NCBI GenBank assembly: GCA_045657265.1
Contig: JAZOSU010000009.1
Coordinates: 1-50,122, forward strand
From: RGIG9041 sp045657265
GTDB lineage: Bacteria; Bacillota; Clostridia; Oscillospirales; QAKW01
Length of the DNA stretch: 50,122 nucleotides
Direction of reading: 5' to 3'
How positions within the stretch are numbered: the stretch's first letter is position 1; each line of letters begins with the position of its first letter. The notes beneath the pieces were generated by a model, which saw only the letters and a program-made list of their open reading frames with translations, did not search any database and was not told the origin of the DNA. Position numbers and translations under genes: made by a program. Of the stretch, positions 1 to 9,065 are shown one piece after another.

Positions 1-1002
1 TTATTCCCACTCGATGGTGCCTATGGGTTTAGGTGTAAGATCGAAAAGAACACGATTGATTCCTTCTACTTCGTGTGTAATTCGATAAGTGATTTTATGA
101 AGAATTTCATAGGGTATTTCTTCTATAGTAGCAGTCATTGCATCAGTAGTGTTTACTGCGCGGATTATTGCAGGCCAACCTTCATATCTGCTTTCGTCTT
201 TAACGCCAACGCTTTTAATATCCGGAACTGCAATAAAATACTGCCATACTTTTTCAGCAAGACCATTTTTATCAAATTCTTCGCGAAGAATAGCATCTGC
301 TTCACGAAGTGCATTAAGTCTATCACGTGTAATAGCTCCAAGACAACGCACACCGAGACCTGGGCCCGGGAATGGCTGACGATAAACCATTGCATGTGGA
401 AGGCCAAGTGCCTCACCTACAACTCGCACTTCATCTTTAAAAAGAAGTTTGATAGGTTCAACAAGTTCAAATTTAAGATCTTCAGGAAGGCCACCAACGT
501 TATGATGTGATTTGACAGCTTTTTTACCTTCAGCCTGTTTTATACTTTCAAGAATATCAGGATAAATAGTTCCTTGTGCAAGGAAAGAAACATCTTCCAG
601 ATTACGTGCTTCATCTGCAAAAACATTAATAAATTCCGCACCGATAATCTTTCTTTTTGTTTCGGGATCTGATACACCGGCTAAAAGATCAAGAAAACGA
701 TCAGTAGCATCAACATATATCAAATTAGCATCAAGTTCATCTTTAAAGATTTTAATGACATTTTCTGATTCGTCTTTACGCATCAGACCATGATTTACGT
801 GAACACAAACAAGCTGTTTGCCAATTGCCTTAATCAATAACGCAGCGACAACAGAACTGTCCACACCACCTGAGAGTGCCAATAAAACTTTTTTATCACC
901 AACCTGAGCACGAACTGCTTCGATTTGTTCATTTATAAATTTTTCTGCAAGTTCAACAGTTGTTATACGTTGCATAGTTTCCGGTCTTTTATTAGAATCC
1001 AT
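1..1002 (-). CDS. guaA: GMP synthase, ATP-pyrophosphatase subunit (no amidotransferase domain)
   Basis: Makes GMP from XMP, ATP and ammonia in purine synthesis. The protein has the PP-loop SGGVDSS near residue 45, the KSHHNVGGLP block, the PFPGPGLGVR block and the GuaA C-terminal end KPIGTIEWE. These cover only the C-terminal two thirds of a normal 510-525 aa GuaA. The N-terminal class-I glutamine amidotransferase half is absent, and the 140 nt upstream hold no code for it. The gene has its own promoter, and GGAGGA sits 6 nt before the ATG at 1002, so it is a designed short gene and not a truncation. A TTG one codon earlier is too close to the ribosome binding site. A separate glutaminase subunit, as in archaeal two-subunit enzymes, is inferred to lie elsewhere. 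Confidence 0.9.
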   Translation of the reverse strand: MDSNKRPETMQRITTVELAEKFINEQIEAVRAQVGDKKVLLALSGGVDSSVVAALLIKAIGKQLVCVHVNHGLMRKDESENVIKIFKDELDANLIYVDATDRFLDLLAGVSDPETKRKIIGAEFINVFADEARNLEDVSFLAQGTIYPDILESIKQAEGKKAVKSHHNVGGLPEDLKFELVEPIKLLFKDEVRVVGEALGLPHAMVYRQPFPGPGLGVRCLGAITRDRLNALREADAILREEFDKNGLAEKVWQYFIAVPDIKSVGVKDESRYEGWPAIIRAVNTTDAMTATIEEIPYEILHKITYRITHEVEGINRVLFDLTPKPIGTIEWE

Positions 1003-1044
1003 CAAACATCCTCCTAATTAACAAATTAATAAATTAATAATACT

Positions 1045-1073
1045 ATTATAATCTCATTTTTTTAATAAATCAA
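1045..1073 (-). promoter_or_regulatory. Promoter of the GMP synthase gene
   Basis: On the minus strand there is a TTGATT -35 box, a 17-nt spacer and a perfect TATAAT -10 box, ending about 43 nt before the start codon. It lies downstream of the PFOR terminator, so the GMP synthase gene is transcribed on its own. Confidence 0.65.
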
Positions 1074-1102
1074 TTATAAATTTAACTATTTATAACATTT
1101 TT

Positions 1103-1138
1103 AAAAAAACAGTGCAGCCAAAGACTGCACTGTTTTTT
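1103..1138 (-). terminator. Intrinsic terminator after PFOR
   Basis: An 8-bp perfect stem (CAGTGCAG / CTGCACTG) with a 7-nt loop, flanked by A-runs on one side and T-runs on the other. It lies just past the PFOR stop codon and separates PFOR from the GMP synthase gene. Confidence 0.85.
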
Positions 1139-1144
1139 ATTCAA

Positions 1145-4100
1145 TTAGTTTTTGCCGTAAAGTTCAGCAAGTTTTTCAAGATGAGCTCTTGCATCTTTAG
1201 AATTTTCTTCAGCCTGAGCAAAGAGTTCTTCTGCACGTTCTGGGAATGAACGTGTAAGAGAAGCGTAACGAGCTTCGCCGAGGATAAATTCTTTATAATC
1301 AGCAGTAGCGGGTTTGCTGTCAATAGTAAGAGGATTCTTACCTTCTGCTTTAAGAGCAGGATTGAAGCGGAACATATTCCAGTAACCGCAGTCAACAGCT
1401 TTCTTCATTTCTTTCTGGCAGTTTACCATACCGCCCTTAATGCTATGCATTTCACAAGGAGCATAACCGATGATGATTGACGGACCCGGATATGCTTCAG
1501 CTTCTTTAATAGCTTTAAGTGTCTGATTCAAATCAGCACCCATAGCGATCTGAGCAACATAAACATAACCATATGACATAGCTATTTCAGCAAGTGATTT
1601 TTTAGCAATTGCTTTACCGGCAGCAGCAAACTGAGCAACCTGACCGATCTGTGAAGCTTTAGAAGCCTGACCGCCTGTATTTGAGTAAACTTCAGTATCG
1701 AATACCATAATATTTACATCGTGACCTGAAGCGAGTACATGATCAAGACCACCGAAACCGATATCGTAAGCCCAACCGTCACCACCGAGAATCCATACAG
1801 ATTTCTTAGAAAGGTATTCTTTCTTAGCAAGGATTTCTGAGCAGAGTTCACAACCGTTTACTTTTTCAAGTTCAGCTACGAGAGCTTCGGTTGCAGGAGT
1901 ATTAGCTTCACCATCATTTACTGTTTCAAGATATTTTTCAGCAGCAGCTTTAAGTTCAGCAGCAGCTTTATCATAAGCAGCAACTTCTTTAACCTGTTCA
2001 ATAAGCTGATCGCGGAGAGCTTTCTGACCAAGGTACATACCAAGACCATGCTCAGCGTTATCTTCGAACAATGAGTTAGCCCATGCAGGACCATGACCTT
2101 TAGCGTTTACTGTATAAGGTGATGTAGCAGCTGGACCACCCCAGATTGATGAACAACCTGTAGCATTTGAAATGTACATTCTGTCACCAAAGAGCTGAGT
2201 GATAAGACGAGCGTATGATGTTTCAGCACAACCTGCACATGAGCCTGAGAACTCGAGAAGCGGTTTTTTGTACTGGCTGGAGATTACGTTTGCAGAAGTA
2301 GCAACTTCAGCTTTTTCTGTAACTTCAGCTACGCAGTAATCAAATACTTTCTGCTGATCTTCCTGTGATTCACGAGCAACCATTTTAAGTGAGTTTGTAG
2401 GACATACACCGATACAAACGCCACAACCCATACAATCCATAGGTGAAACAGCAAGAGTATATTTATATTCTGTTTTAACGATAGGCTTAGGAGCTATCTT
2501 AGTATTTTCAGGAGCTGCAGCAACTTCAGCATCTGTAAGTGCAAACGGACGAATTGTAGCATGAGGACATACAAAAGCACATTTGTTACATTTAGCACAA
2601 GTTTCTTCATTCCATTCAGGAACAAGAACTGCTACGCCACGTTTTTCGTAAGCTGAAGCACCCTGTTCAAATGTACCGTCGGCACAATCTGCAAAAGCAG
2701 AAACAGGAAGTGAATCACCCTGCATAAGACCAACGGGTTTCATTATTGAATCTACCATCTTAACGAGTTTTTCAGGACCGTTTTCAGCAGATTTAGTTGT
2801 ATTATCTTCAGCAGTTGCCCATGAAGCAGGTACATCGATTTTAACGTATGCAGAAGCACCGGCATCGATAGCTTTTTCGTTCATTTCAACGATTTCTTTA
2901 CCTTTTTTCATAAACTTCTGAGCTTTCTCTTTCATATAACCGATAGCTTCTTCTGCTGGAAGTACCTGTGAAAGAGCAAAGAAAGCTGACTGAAGAACAG
3001 TATTTGTACGTTTGCCAAGACCGATCTGAGCTGCAAGGTCAATAGCGTTAACAGTATAAAGGTTAATGTTGTTTTCAGCTATATAACGTTTTGCTTCAGC
3101 AGGCATATGCATATCAAGTTCTTCAGGTGTCCACTGACAGTTGATAAGGAATGTACCGCCGGGTTTAACGTCGTTTACCATCTTATATCCTTTAATTACA
3201 TATGAAGGATTATGACAAGCAACGAAGTCAGCTTTATTAATGTAGTATGGACTCTTAATAGGTTTATCACCGAAACGAAGGTGAGAAATTGTTATACCAC
3301 CTGTCTTTTTAGAGTCATACTGGAAATATGCCTGAACATATTTATCAGTATGGTCACCGATGATTTTGATAGAGTCTTTGTTAGCACCAACAGTACCGTC
3401 ACCGCCAAGACCCCAGAATTTACATTCGATTGTACCTTCAGCAGCTGTGTTAGGTGAAACTTTCTCTTCAAGTGAAAGATTAGTAACGTCATCGTTAATA
3501 CCAATAGTAAACTGAGCTTTAGGTGCATCTTTAGCAAGTACTTCAAATACAGCAAATACGCTTAAAGGAGGTGTATCTTTTGAACCAAGACCATAACGAC
3601 CGCCGATAACTGTATCAATTCTTCTGCCTCTTGCTGCAAGAGCTGCAACAACATCAAGATAGAGAGGTTCGCCAAGTGAACCGGGTTCTTTTGTTCTGTC
3701 AAGAACAGCAATCTTTTTAGCTGTAGCAGGAATTGCATCAACAAATCTTTCAGCTGAGAAAGGACGATAAAGACGAACTTTAACAAGACCAACTTTTTCG
3801 CCTTTAGCTGTAAGATAGTCGATTACTTCTTCAGCTACGTCACAGAATGAACCCATAGCAACGATAACACGTTCAGCATCGGGTGCACCATAGTAGTTGA
3901 AGAGTTTATAATCAGTACCAATTTTTTCGTTTACTTTATTCATATATTCTTCAACGATACCGGGAACAGCATCATAATATTTATTACAAGCTTCACGGTG
4001 CTGGAAGAAGATATCGCCATTTTCATGTGAACCGCGCATTACCGGATGTTCAGGATTAAGAGCTCTCTTACGGAAAGCTTCAACTGCATCCATATCACAC

Positions 4101-4681
4101 ATTTCTTTAAGGTCTTCAAAATCCCAAACCTGAATTTTCTGAAGTTCGTGTGATGTACGGAAACCATCAAAGAAGTTGATGAAAGGAACTCTGCTCTTAA
4201 TTGAAGCAAGGTGAGCTACAGCACCAAGGTCCATAACTTCCTGAGTATTTGTCTCAGCAAGCATAGCAAAACCTGTCTGACGACAAGCATATACGTCTGA
4301 GTGATCACCAAAGATGTTAAGTGCATGTGAAGCTACGCAACGAGCTGATACATGGAACACGCTGGGAAGGAGTTCGCCTGCAATCTTATACATATTAGGG
4401 ATCATAAGAAGAAGACCCTGTGATGCTGTATAAGTTGTAGTAAGAGCGCCAGCAGCGAGTGATCCGTGTACAGTACCTGAAGCACCTGCTTCTGACTGCA
4501 TTTCAACAACTTTTACTGTTGTTCCGAAAATGTTTTTAAGACCCTGAGCCGACCACTGATCAACATAGTCTGCCATAGGGCTGGACGGAGTAATAGGATA
4601 AATACCGGCAACTTCTGTAAATGCATATGATACATGAGCTGCAGCATTATTACCGTCCATGGTTTTAAATTTTCTTGCCAT
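1145..4681 (-). CDS. nifJ: Pyruvate:ferredoxin (flavodoxin) oxidoreductase
   Basis: Cytoplasmic iron-sulfur enzyme that oxidises pyruvate with CoA to acetyl-CoA and CO2 and reduces ferredoxin. It is the central step of pyruvate fermentation in anaerobes. At 1178 aa it is the usual full-length fused homodimer form. In order: the pyruvate-binding domain with YPITPSSPMADYVD near residue 30, two ferredoxin-type CxxCxxCxxxCP clusters near residues 694 and 754, cysteines of the proximal cluster in SCAGCAETSY near 814, and the thiamine-diphosphate motif GDGWAYDIG near 967 followed by NTGGQASKAS. An AAGGAGG site lies 10-12 nt before the ATG. It is a monocistronic gene with a strong promoter and a terminator, and its codon use is biased toward common codons, as expected for a highly expressed gene. 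Confidence 0.97.
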   Translation of the reverse strand: MARKFKTMDGNNAAAHVSYAFTEVAGIYPITPSSPMADYVDQWSAQGLKNIFGTTVKVVEMQSEAGASGTVHGSLAAGALTTTYTASQGLLLMIPNMYKIAGELLPSVFHVSARCVASHALNIFGDHSDVYACRQTGFAMLAETNTQEVMDLGAVAHLASIKSRVPFINFFDGFRTSHELQKIQVWDFEDLKEMCDMDAVEAFRKRALNPEHPVMRGSHENGDIFFQHREACNKYYDAVPGIVEEYMNKVNEKIGTDYKLFNYYGAPDAERVIVAMGSFCDVAEEVIDYLTAKGEKVGLVKVRLYRPFSAERFVDAIPATAKKIAVLDRTKEPGSLGEPLYLDVVAALAARGRRIDTVIGGRYGLGSKDTPPLSVFAVFEVLAKDAPKAQFTIGINDDVTNLSLEEKVSPNTAAEGTIECKFWGLGGDGTVGANKDSIKIIGDHTDKYVQAYFQYDSKKTGGITISHLRFGDKPIKSPYYINKADFVACHNPSYVIKGYKMVNDVKPGGTFLINCQWTPEELDMHMPAEAKRYIAENNINLYTVNAIDLAAQIGLGKRTNTVLQSAFFALSQVLPAEEAIGYMKEKAQKFMKKGKEIVEMNEKAIDAGASAYVKIDVPASWATAEDNTTKSAENGPEKLVKMVDSIMKPVGLMQGDSLPVSAFADCADGTFEQGASAYEKRGVAVLVPEWNEETCAKCNKCAFVCPHATIRPFALTDAEVAAAPENTKIAPKPIVKTEYKYTLAVSPMDCMGCGVCIGVCPTNSLKMVARESQEDQQKVFDYCVAEVTEKAEVATSANVISSQYKKPLLEFSGSCAGCAETSYARLITQLFGDRMYISNATGCSSIWGGPAATSPYTVNAKGHGPAWANSLFEDNAEHGLGMYLGQKALRDQLIEQVKEVAAYDKAAAELKAAAEKYLETVNDGEANTPATEALVAELEKVNGCELCSEILAKKEYLSKKSVWILGGDGWAYDIGFGGLDHVLASGHDVNIMVFDTEVYSNTGGQASKASQIGQVAQFAAAGKAIAKKSLAEIAMSYGYVYVAQIAMGADLNQTLKAIKEAEAYPGPSIIIGYAPCEMHSIKGGMVNCQKEMKKAVDCGYWNMFRFNPALKAEGKNPLTIDSKPATADYKEFILGEARYASLTRSFPERAEELFAQAEENSKDARAHLEKLAELYGKN

Positions 4682-4736
4682 GAATTTTGTCCTCCTTGAT
4701 TTATAAACAATAAATAATTATTTTTTACCAACACAT

Positions 4737-4765
4737 ATTGTAGCACTTATTAACTGCTATGTAAA
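4737..4765 (-). promoter_or_regulatory. Promoter of the PFOR gene
   Basis: Minus-strand TTTACA, 17-nt spacer, TACAAT. The -10 box lies about 55 nt before the PFOR start codon. It is divergent from the ComM promoter in the same intergenic region. Confidence 0.6.
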
Positions 4766-4815
4766 GTAAAATTATAAATTTTAAAAAGAAATTTCTACTA
4801 TTTTTGCAAAATATA

Positions 4816-4844
4816 TTGTAAACCTGATGGAAATATTTTAGAAT
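4816..4844 (+). promoter_or_regulatory. Promoter of the comM-like gene
   Basis: TTGTAA, 17-nt spacer, TAGAAT, with the -10 box 30 nt before the ATG at 4875. The ribosome binding site is weak (no clear AGGAGG upstream), which suggests low expression. Confidence 0.5.
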
Positions 4845-4874
4845 TTAAATAAAAACAAGTGGTAATGGTAAATT

Positions 4875-6404
4875 ATGGTTAACAAAATTAAATCTTTTGG
4901 TATATCGGGAATAGATGCTTTCACTGTTGATGTAGAAACTGATGTTTCACGCGGTCTTCCTGCTTTTGAAATAGTCGGCATGCCTGACACCGCTGTCAGA
5001 GAATCAAAAGAAAGAGTAAGAAGTGCCTACAAAAATTCAGGATACACCTTCCCCGCAAAAAGAATTGTTATAAATCTTGCACCTGCAAGTGTCAAAAAAA
5101 TCGGTTCGGTATATGACCTACCGATTATTTTAGGGTTACTCAAATCATCAGGGGAACTTAAATTCAATACAGAAAACTGCGCTTTTGCAGGTGAACTTTC
5201 TCTTTTAGGAGACGTACGACCAATAAACGGCATTCTCCCTATGGTTCTTAAAGCAAGAGATCTTAATATAAAGTCAATTTATATTCCGAGCGGAAATGCA
5301 AAAGAAGTTGAATACATTGACGGAATAAACATTTACCCTGTCAAATCCGTCAAAGAATTAATTGAGCATTTCACAACTGAAGATACAAAAATCAAACCTA
5401 TAGAACCCAAAAAATTTCAAACATTTAAAGCTCAGGATTATGGCATTGATTTTTCTGAGGTTATGGGCCAGTATATGGCAAAAAGAGCTTTGGAAATCGC
5501 AGCTGCAGGTGGTCACAACGTACTTATGATAGGACCTCCCGGAAGCGGAAAAAGTATGCTTGCTAAACGAATGCTTACAATACTTCCCCCATTGTCATTC
5601 AGAGAAGCTATTGAATGTACAAAAATTTACTCGGTGAGCGGTAAACTTGACGAAAGTGGACTCGTATCTCAAAGACCGTTCCGTTCGCCACATCACTCAA
5701 TTAGTGACGTTGCTTTATGCGGAGGCGGTTCTAATCCAAAACCCGGTGAAATTTCACTTGCTCACTGCGGAATTTTATTTTTAGACGAATTCACCGAATT
5801 TTCCACTAAAGCTATAGAAAGTATGAGAGCACCGCTTGAAGATGGCAAAATCACTGTTTCAAGAGTTTCAGGAAGCGTTGATTATCCTTCTAATATAATG
5901 CTTGTTTGCGCTATGAATCCGTGTAAATGCGGATATTTAGGACATCCCACCAAAGAATGCATATGTACACCCGCACAAATTTCAAAATATGCATCAAAAA
6001 TTTCAGGTCCTATGCTGGACAGAATTGATTTACACATTGACGTTCCTGCGGTTAATTACAAAGAAATCAGTTCTGAATCTTCAGAAGAAAAATCAGAAGA
6101 AATACTCAAAAGAGTAATAACTGCAAGAAGAATACAATTTGCAAAATATAAAGGAACAGGCATTTACAAAAACGCTGATTTAACACCGTCACTTATCAGA
6201 AAATTCTGTGTTTTAACCGATGATGCTAAAGAAACACTTGAACAAAGTTTTGACAGATTCAATTTAACCGGAAGAGGCTATAACAAAATCTTAAAAATTT
6301 CAAGAACCATAGCTGACCTTGAAGGCAGTGAAAAAATCAACAAATTCCATATACTTGAAGCTCTTCAATACAGAGCAATAGACAAATACAAAAACACAGA
6401 TTAA
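4875..6404 (+). CDS. comM: YifB/ComM family Mg-chelatase-like AAA+ ATPase
   Basis: Member of the ComM/YifB family, hexameric AAA+ helicases that promote branch migration when transformed DNA recombines into the chromosome. At 509 aa it has the normal length. The N-terminal Lon-like ChlI fold (PAFEIVGMPDTAVRES, LAPAS) is followed by Walker A GPPGSGKS near residue 219, Walker B GILFLDEF near 300, the four-cysteine finger CNPCKCGYLGHPTKECICTP near 348, and the C-terminal Mg-chelatase helical domain. It stands alone between the divergent PFOR gene and the convergent pot operon. No competence genes are visible nearby, so the role in transformation rests on the family only. Confidence 0.93.
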   Translation: MVNKIKSFGISGIDAFTVDVETDVSRGLPAFEIVGMPDTAVRESKERVRSAYKNSGYTFPAKRIVINLAPASVKKIGSVYDLPIILGLLKSSGELKFNTENCAFAGELSLLGDVRPINGILPMVLKARDLNIKSIYIPSGNAKEVEYIDGINIYPVKSVKELIEHFTTEDTKIKPIEPKKFQTFKAQDYGIDFSEVMGQYMAKRALEIAAAGGHNVLMIGPPGSGKSMLAKRMLTILPPLSFREAIECTKIYSVSGKLDESGLVSQRPFRSPHHSISDVALCGGGSNPKPGEISLAHCGILFLDEFTEFSTKAIESMRAPLEDGKITVSRVSGSVDYPSNIMLVCAMNPCKCGYLGHPTKECICTPAQISKYASKISGPMLDRIDLHIDVPAVNYKEISSESSEEKSEEILKRVITARRIQFAKYKGTGIYKNADLTPSLIRKFCVLTDDAKETLEQSFDRFNLTGRGYNKILKISRTIADLEGSEKINKFHILEALQYRAIDKYKNTD

Positions 6405-6441
6405 AAAAAGACTTGCACTTTGTTTAGTGCAAGTCTTTTTT
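6403..6441. terminator. Bidirectional terminator between comM and potD
   Basis: A 10-bp perfect stem (GACTTGCACT / AGTGCAAGTC) with a 6-nt loop and A/T runs on both sides. It sits between the convergent comM-like gene and potD, and the stop codon of potD overlaps the T-run. Confidence 0.88.
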
Positions 6442-7477
6442 ATGCATTTTTAACACTCATCCAAAGTTTAGAATACAAATCCAATGTACCTTTAGATAAA
6501 TGGCTGTACACCTGAGTTTTATCAAGTATATCATCAGTAGGATAAGCAATAAGCTCATCTTTTATTTCAGAATCAAGATTATTATAAACTTCTTGTTGTG
6601 GTGTAGAATAACAGGTTTCAGCACGGTTAAGTTCCGCAATATCGTCTCTACATAAAAAGTTAATATACATTTCAGCAGCTTTTTTATGCTTGGAGCCTTT
6701 AACAATGCACATTGCATCAACGAACATATTTGTCCCCTCTTGTGCAATTGCATATGATAAATTTTCATTTTCTTCCATCATAGCAAGTGCATCTCCGCCG
6801 TATGCAGGAGTCATATATGCAGATTCGCTTTCCATAAGATTAAATATCTCATCCGATACAAAAGCCTGTAAATTATCTTTAAGATCGATCAAATCCTCTG
6901 TTGCTTTTTTCAACTGTTGTTCATCTTCGGTATTAACACTGAAGCCGTTCTTAATAAGAGAAATACCGATAGCATCTCTGGAATTATTATACATAAGAAC
7001 TTTTCCGCTGTATTTATCATCCCACAAATCAGCCCACGAGGTTGGTTTATCAACATATTTTTTATTATATAGTATGCCTATAATACCCCATGTATAAGGA
7101 ACAGAATAAGCATTACCCGGGTCATAATCAAGGCCAACAAATCTTTCTATTATTTTTTTTGCATTGGGAACATTATTAAAATCAATAGGTTCAAGCATAT
7201 CTTCTTTAATAAGTCTTGAAACCATATAATCAGACGGAAATAACACATCGTATTCTGCAGCATTATTTTTTAAAGTTGCATACATTGACTCATTGTTGTC
7301 GTACTCGTCATAAATAACCTTTATTCCTGTTTCCTGCTCAAACAAGTCATTAACTGTAGGATCTATATACTCACCCCAATTATACACATAAAGAACATCT
7401 TTATTATCTGAAATTGAGCAAGAAGCGAAAACAGTTAAAATCAAAACCAAAACAACTACTAAAGTAATTTTTTTCAT
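6440..7477 (-). CDS. potD: Spermidine/putrescine ABC transporter, substrate-binding lipoprotein
   Basis: Extracellular polyamine-binding protein tethered to the membrane. Residues 1-20 form a lipoprotein signal with lipobox FASC (Cys20). The mature part has the PotD hallmarks: YVYNWGEYIDP at the start of the fold, then YDEYDNNESMY, LFPSDYMV and the YTWGIIGILYN segment of the binding cleft. At 345 aa the length is normal. It is the last gene of potABCD; its ATG overlaps the potC stop codon (ATGA). GGAGG lies 8-9 nt before the ATG. The specific polyamine cannot be read from the sequence. Confidence 0.95.
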   Translation of the reverse strand: MKKITLVVVLVLILTVFASCSISDNKDVLYVYNWGEYIDPTVNDLFEQETGIKVIYDEYDNNESMYATLKNNAAEYDVLFPSDYMVSRLIKEDMLEPIDFNNVPNAKKIIERFVGLDYDPGNAYSVPYTWGIIGILYNKKYVDKPTSWADLWDDKYSGKVLMYNNSRDAIGISLIKNGFSVNTEDEQQLKKATEDLIDLKDNLQAFVSDEIFNLMESESAYMTPAYGGDALAMMEENENLSYAIAQEGTNMFVDAMCIVKGSKHKKAAEMYINFLCRDDIAELNRAETCYSTPQQEVYNNLDSEIKDELIAYPTDDILDKTQVYSHLSKGTLDLYSKLWMSVKNA

Positions 7478-8262
7478 TTAGAAGCCTCCTTAGTTTTTGA
7501 TTTTTTACCATCAAACAAATTAACACCTACAAGCAAAACGAGAATAATAAGCATCATAAGCGCACATAAAGCGTTAATACTGAGAGGGATTTTACGTTTT
7601 GTAATTGAATATATTACAGTTGACAATGTTGAAAACGAATTGCCTCTGACAAAAAATGTAACTACAAAATCGTCTATAGACATAGTAAACGCCATCAGAA
7701 AAGCCGAAAGTATACCGGGAATCAACTGCGGCAGAACGCATTTAAAAAACGCAGTAACGGGAGTTGCACCTAAATCCTGTGCAGCTTCATATATAAATGG
7801 ATCAACGTGTCTGAGTCTTGGAGTAACCGCCAATATAACGTAAGGAATGTCAAAAGTAATATGAGCTATAAGTACAGTTAAAAATCCTGTAGGCATTTTA
7901 AATGCTATAAACAAAAGCAAAAGTGAAATACCGGTAATAATATCCGGATTAAGTACAGGTATATACGTAACATCCATAATCGCAGTTTTCTGCCATTTTT
8001 TGTAGTTAGCTATACCGATAGCCGCCGCTGTTCCTATGACAGTAGAAATAACAGAAGCAAGACTTGCAATAAGCAAAGTATTCAAAAGAGCTGTAAGTAT
8101 TTCTTCATCCTTAAACAGTTCCGCATACCATTTAAGCGAAAATCCTTCAAAAACCACGTTTGAGTTTGATGAATTAAACGAAAAGAATACAAGAAGCAAT
8201 ATCGGTGCGTACAAAAACAAAAACACCAATAACATATATGATCTGGACAAAAACTTTTTCAC
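7474..8262 (-). CDS. potC: Spermidine/putrescine ABC transporter permease PotC
   Basis: Inner-membrane permease of the polyamine importer, with about six hydrophobic segments. It has the EAA loop that contacts PotA, visible as EAAQDLGATPVTAFFKCVLPQ near residue 160. The start is GTG at 8262, preceded by AAGGAGGG at about 6 nt. The GTG overlaps the potB stop codon, so translation is probably coupled. At 262 aa it matches the family length. Confidence 0.93.
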   Translation of the reverse strand: MKKFLSRSYMLLVFLFLYAPILLLVFFSFNSSNSNVVFEGFSLKWYAELFKDEEILTALLNTLLIASLASVISTVIGTAAAIGIANYKKWQKTAIMDVTYIPVLNPDIITGISLLLLFIAFKMPTGFLTVLIAHITFDIPYVILAVTPRLRHVDPFIYEAAQDLGATPVTAFFKCVLPQLIPGILSAFLMAFTMSIDDFVVTFFVRGNSFSTLSTVIYSITKRKIPLSINALCALMMLIILVLLVGVNLFDGKKSKTKEASK

Positions 8263-9065
8263 AGTATTCCCTCCTTGGTTTCATCATCAAGAAAGCTGAA
8301 TACAACAAGCGTTATCAGCATTATAACCATCATTACAAGGCTGATTGCCGCGCCAACGTTAAAGTTGTAATTCTGATTAAACACATCATTAATAACATTA
8401 CCTATAAGGTATACTTTACCTCCACCCATTTTTTCGGATATAACAAAAGTGGAAAGGCACGGTATAAACACCATAATTATACCGGAATAAACACCCGACA
8501 TAGACATAGGTAAAATAACTCTGCGAAATACATTGAATTTATTTGCGCCAAGGTCTTGCGCCGCTTCTATAACTTTAGGGTCCATTTTTTCAAGAGCGGT
8601 GAAAATAGGAAGAACCATAAAAGGAAGATAGTTATAAACAAGACCGAGAACAACCGCAAAAGGTGTTCCAAACATTTTTACGGTATCTAAGCCAAGTGTA
8701 GTCAACACACTATTGATAAAGCCGTTGTCCATCAATAAATTCTGCAAAGCTTGTGTACGAAGTACAAGATTTATCCACATAGGAAGCATTAAAAGAACAA
8801 GGGCTATTGACTTATGTTTTTCCTTCAAAGATGTCATAATATAAGCAAAAACATATCCAAAAAGCAAACAACAAACTGTTGCTATAAAAGCATAGCTTAT
8901 GCTTCGCCATAAAACCTCGGTTATATTGCTTATTTCCTTAATATTTTCTAAAGTAAATGCCCCGTTTACATCTGTAAATGCAAAATACCCTACAAAAAAG
9001 GTAGGTACAACAGTAAAAATTATTAACCAAACAATATATGGTACTGCAATAACCTTACTTTTCAA
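8259..9065 (-). CDS. potB: Spermidine/putrescine ABC transporter permease PotB
   Basis: Second membrane subunit of the polyamine importer. It shows several transmembrane segments and the EAA loop EAAQDLGANKFNVFRRVILP near residue 170. The start codon is TTG at 9065, directly after the potA stop codon, with a G-rich ribosome binding site inside the end of potA. It forms the channel with PotC and is energised by PotA. Confidence 0.92.
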   Translation of the reverse strand: MKSKVIAVPYIVWLIIFTVVPTFFVGYFAFTDVNGAFTLENIKEISNITEVLWRSISYAFIATVCCLLFGYVFAYIMTSLKEKHKSIALVLLMLPMWINLVLRTQALQNLLMDNGFINSVLTTLGLDTVKMFGTPFAVVLGLVYNYLPFMVLPIFTALEKMDPKVIEAAQDLGANKFNVFRRVILPMSMSGVYSGIIMVFIPCLSTFVISEKMGGGKVYLIGNVINDVFNQNYNFNVGAAISLVMMVIMLITLVVFSFLDDETKEGIL

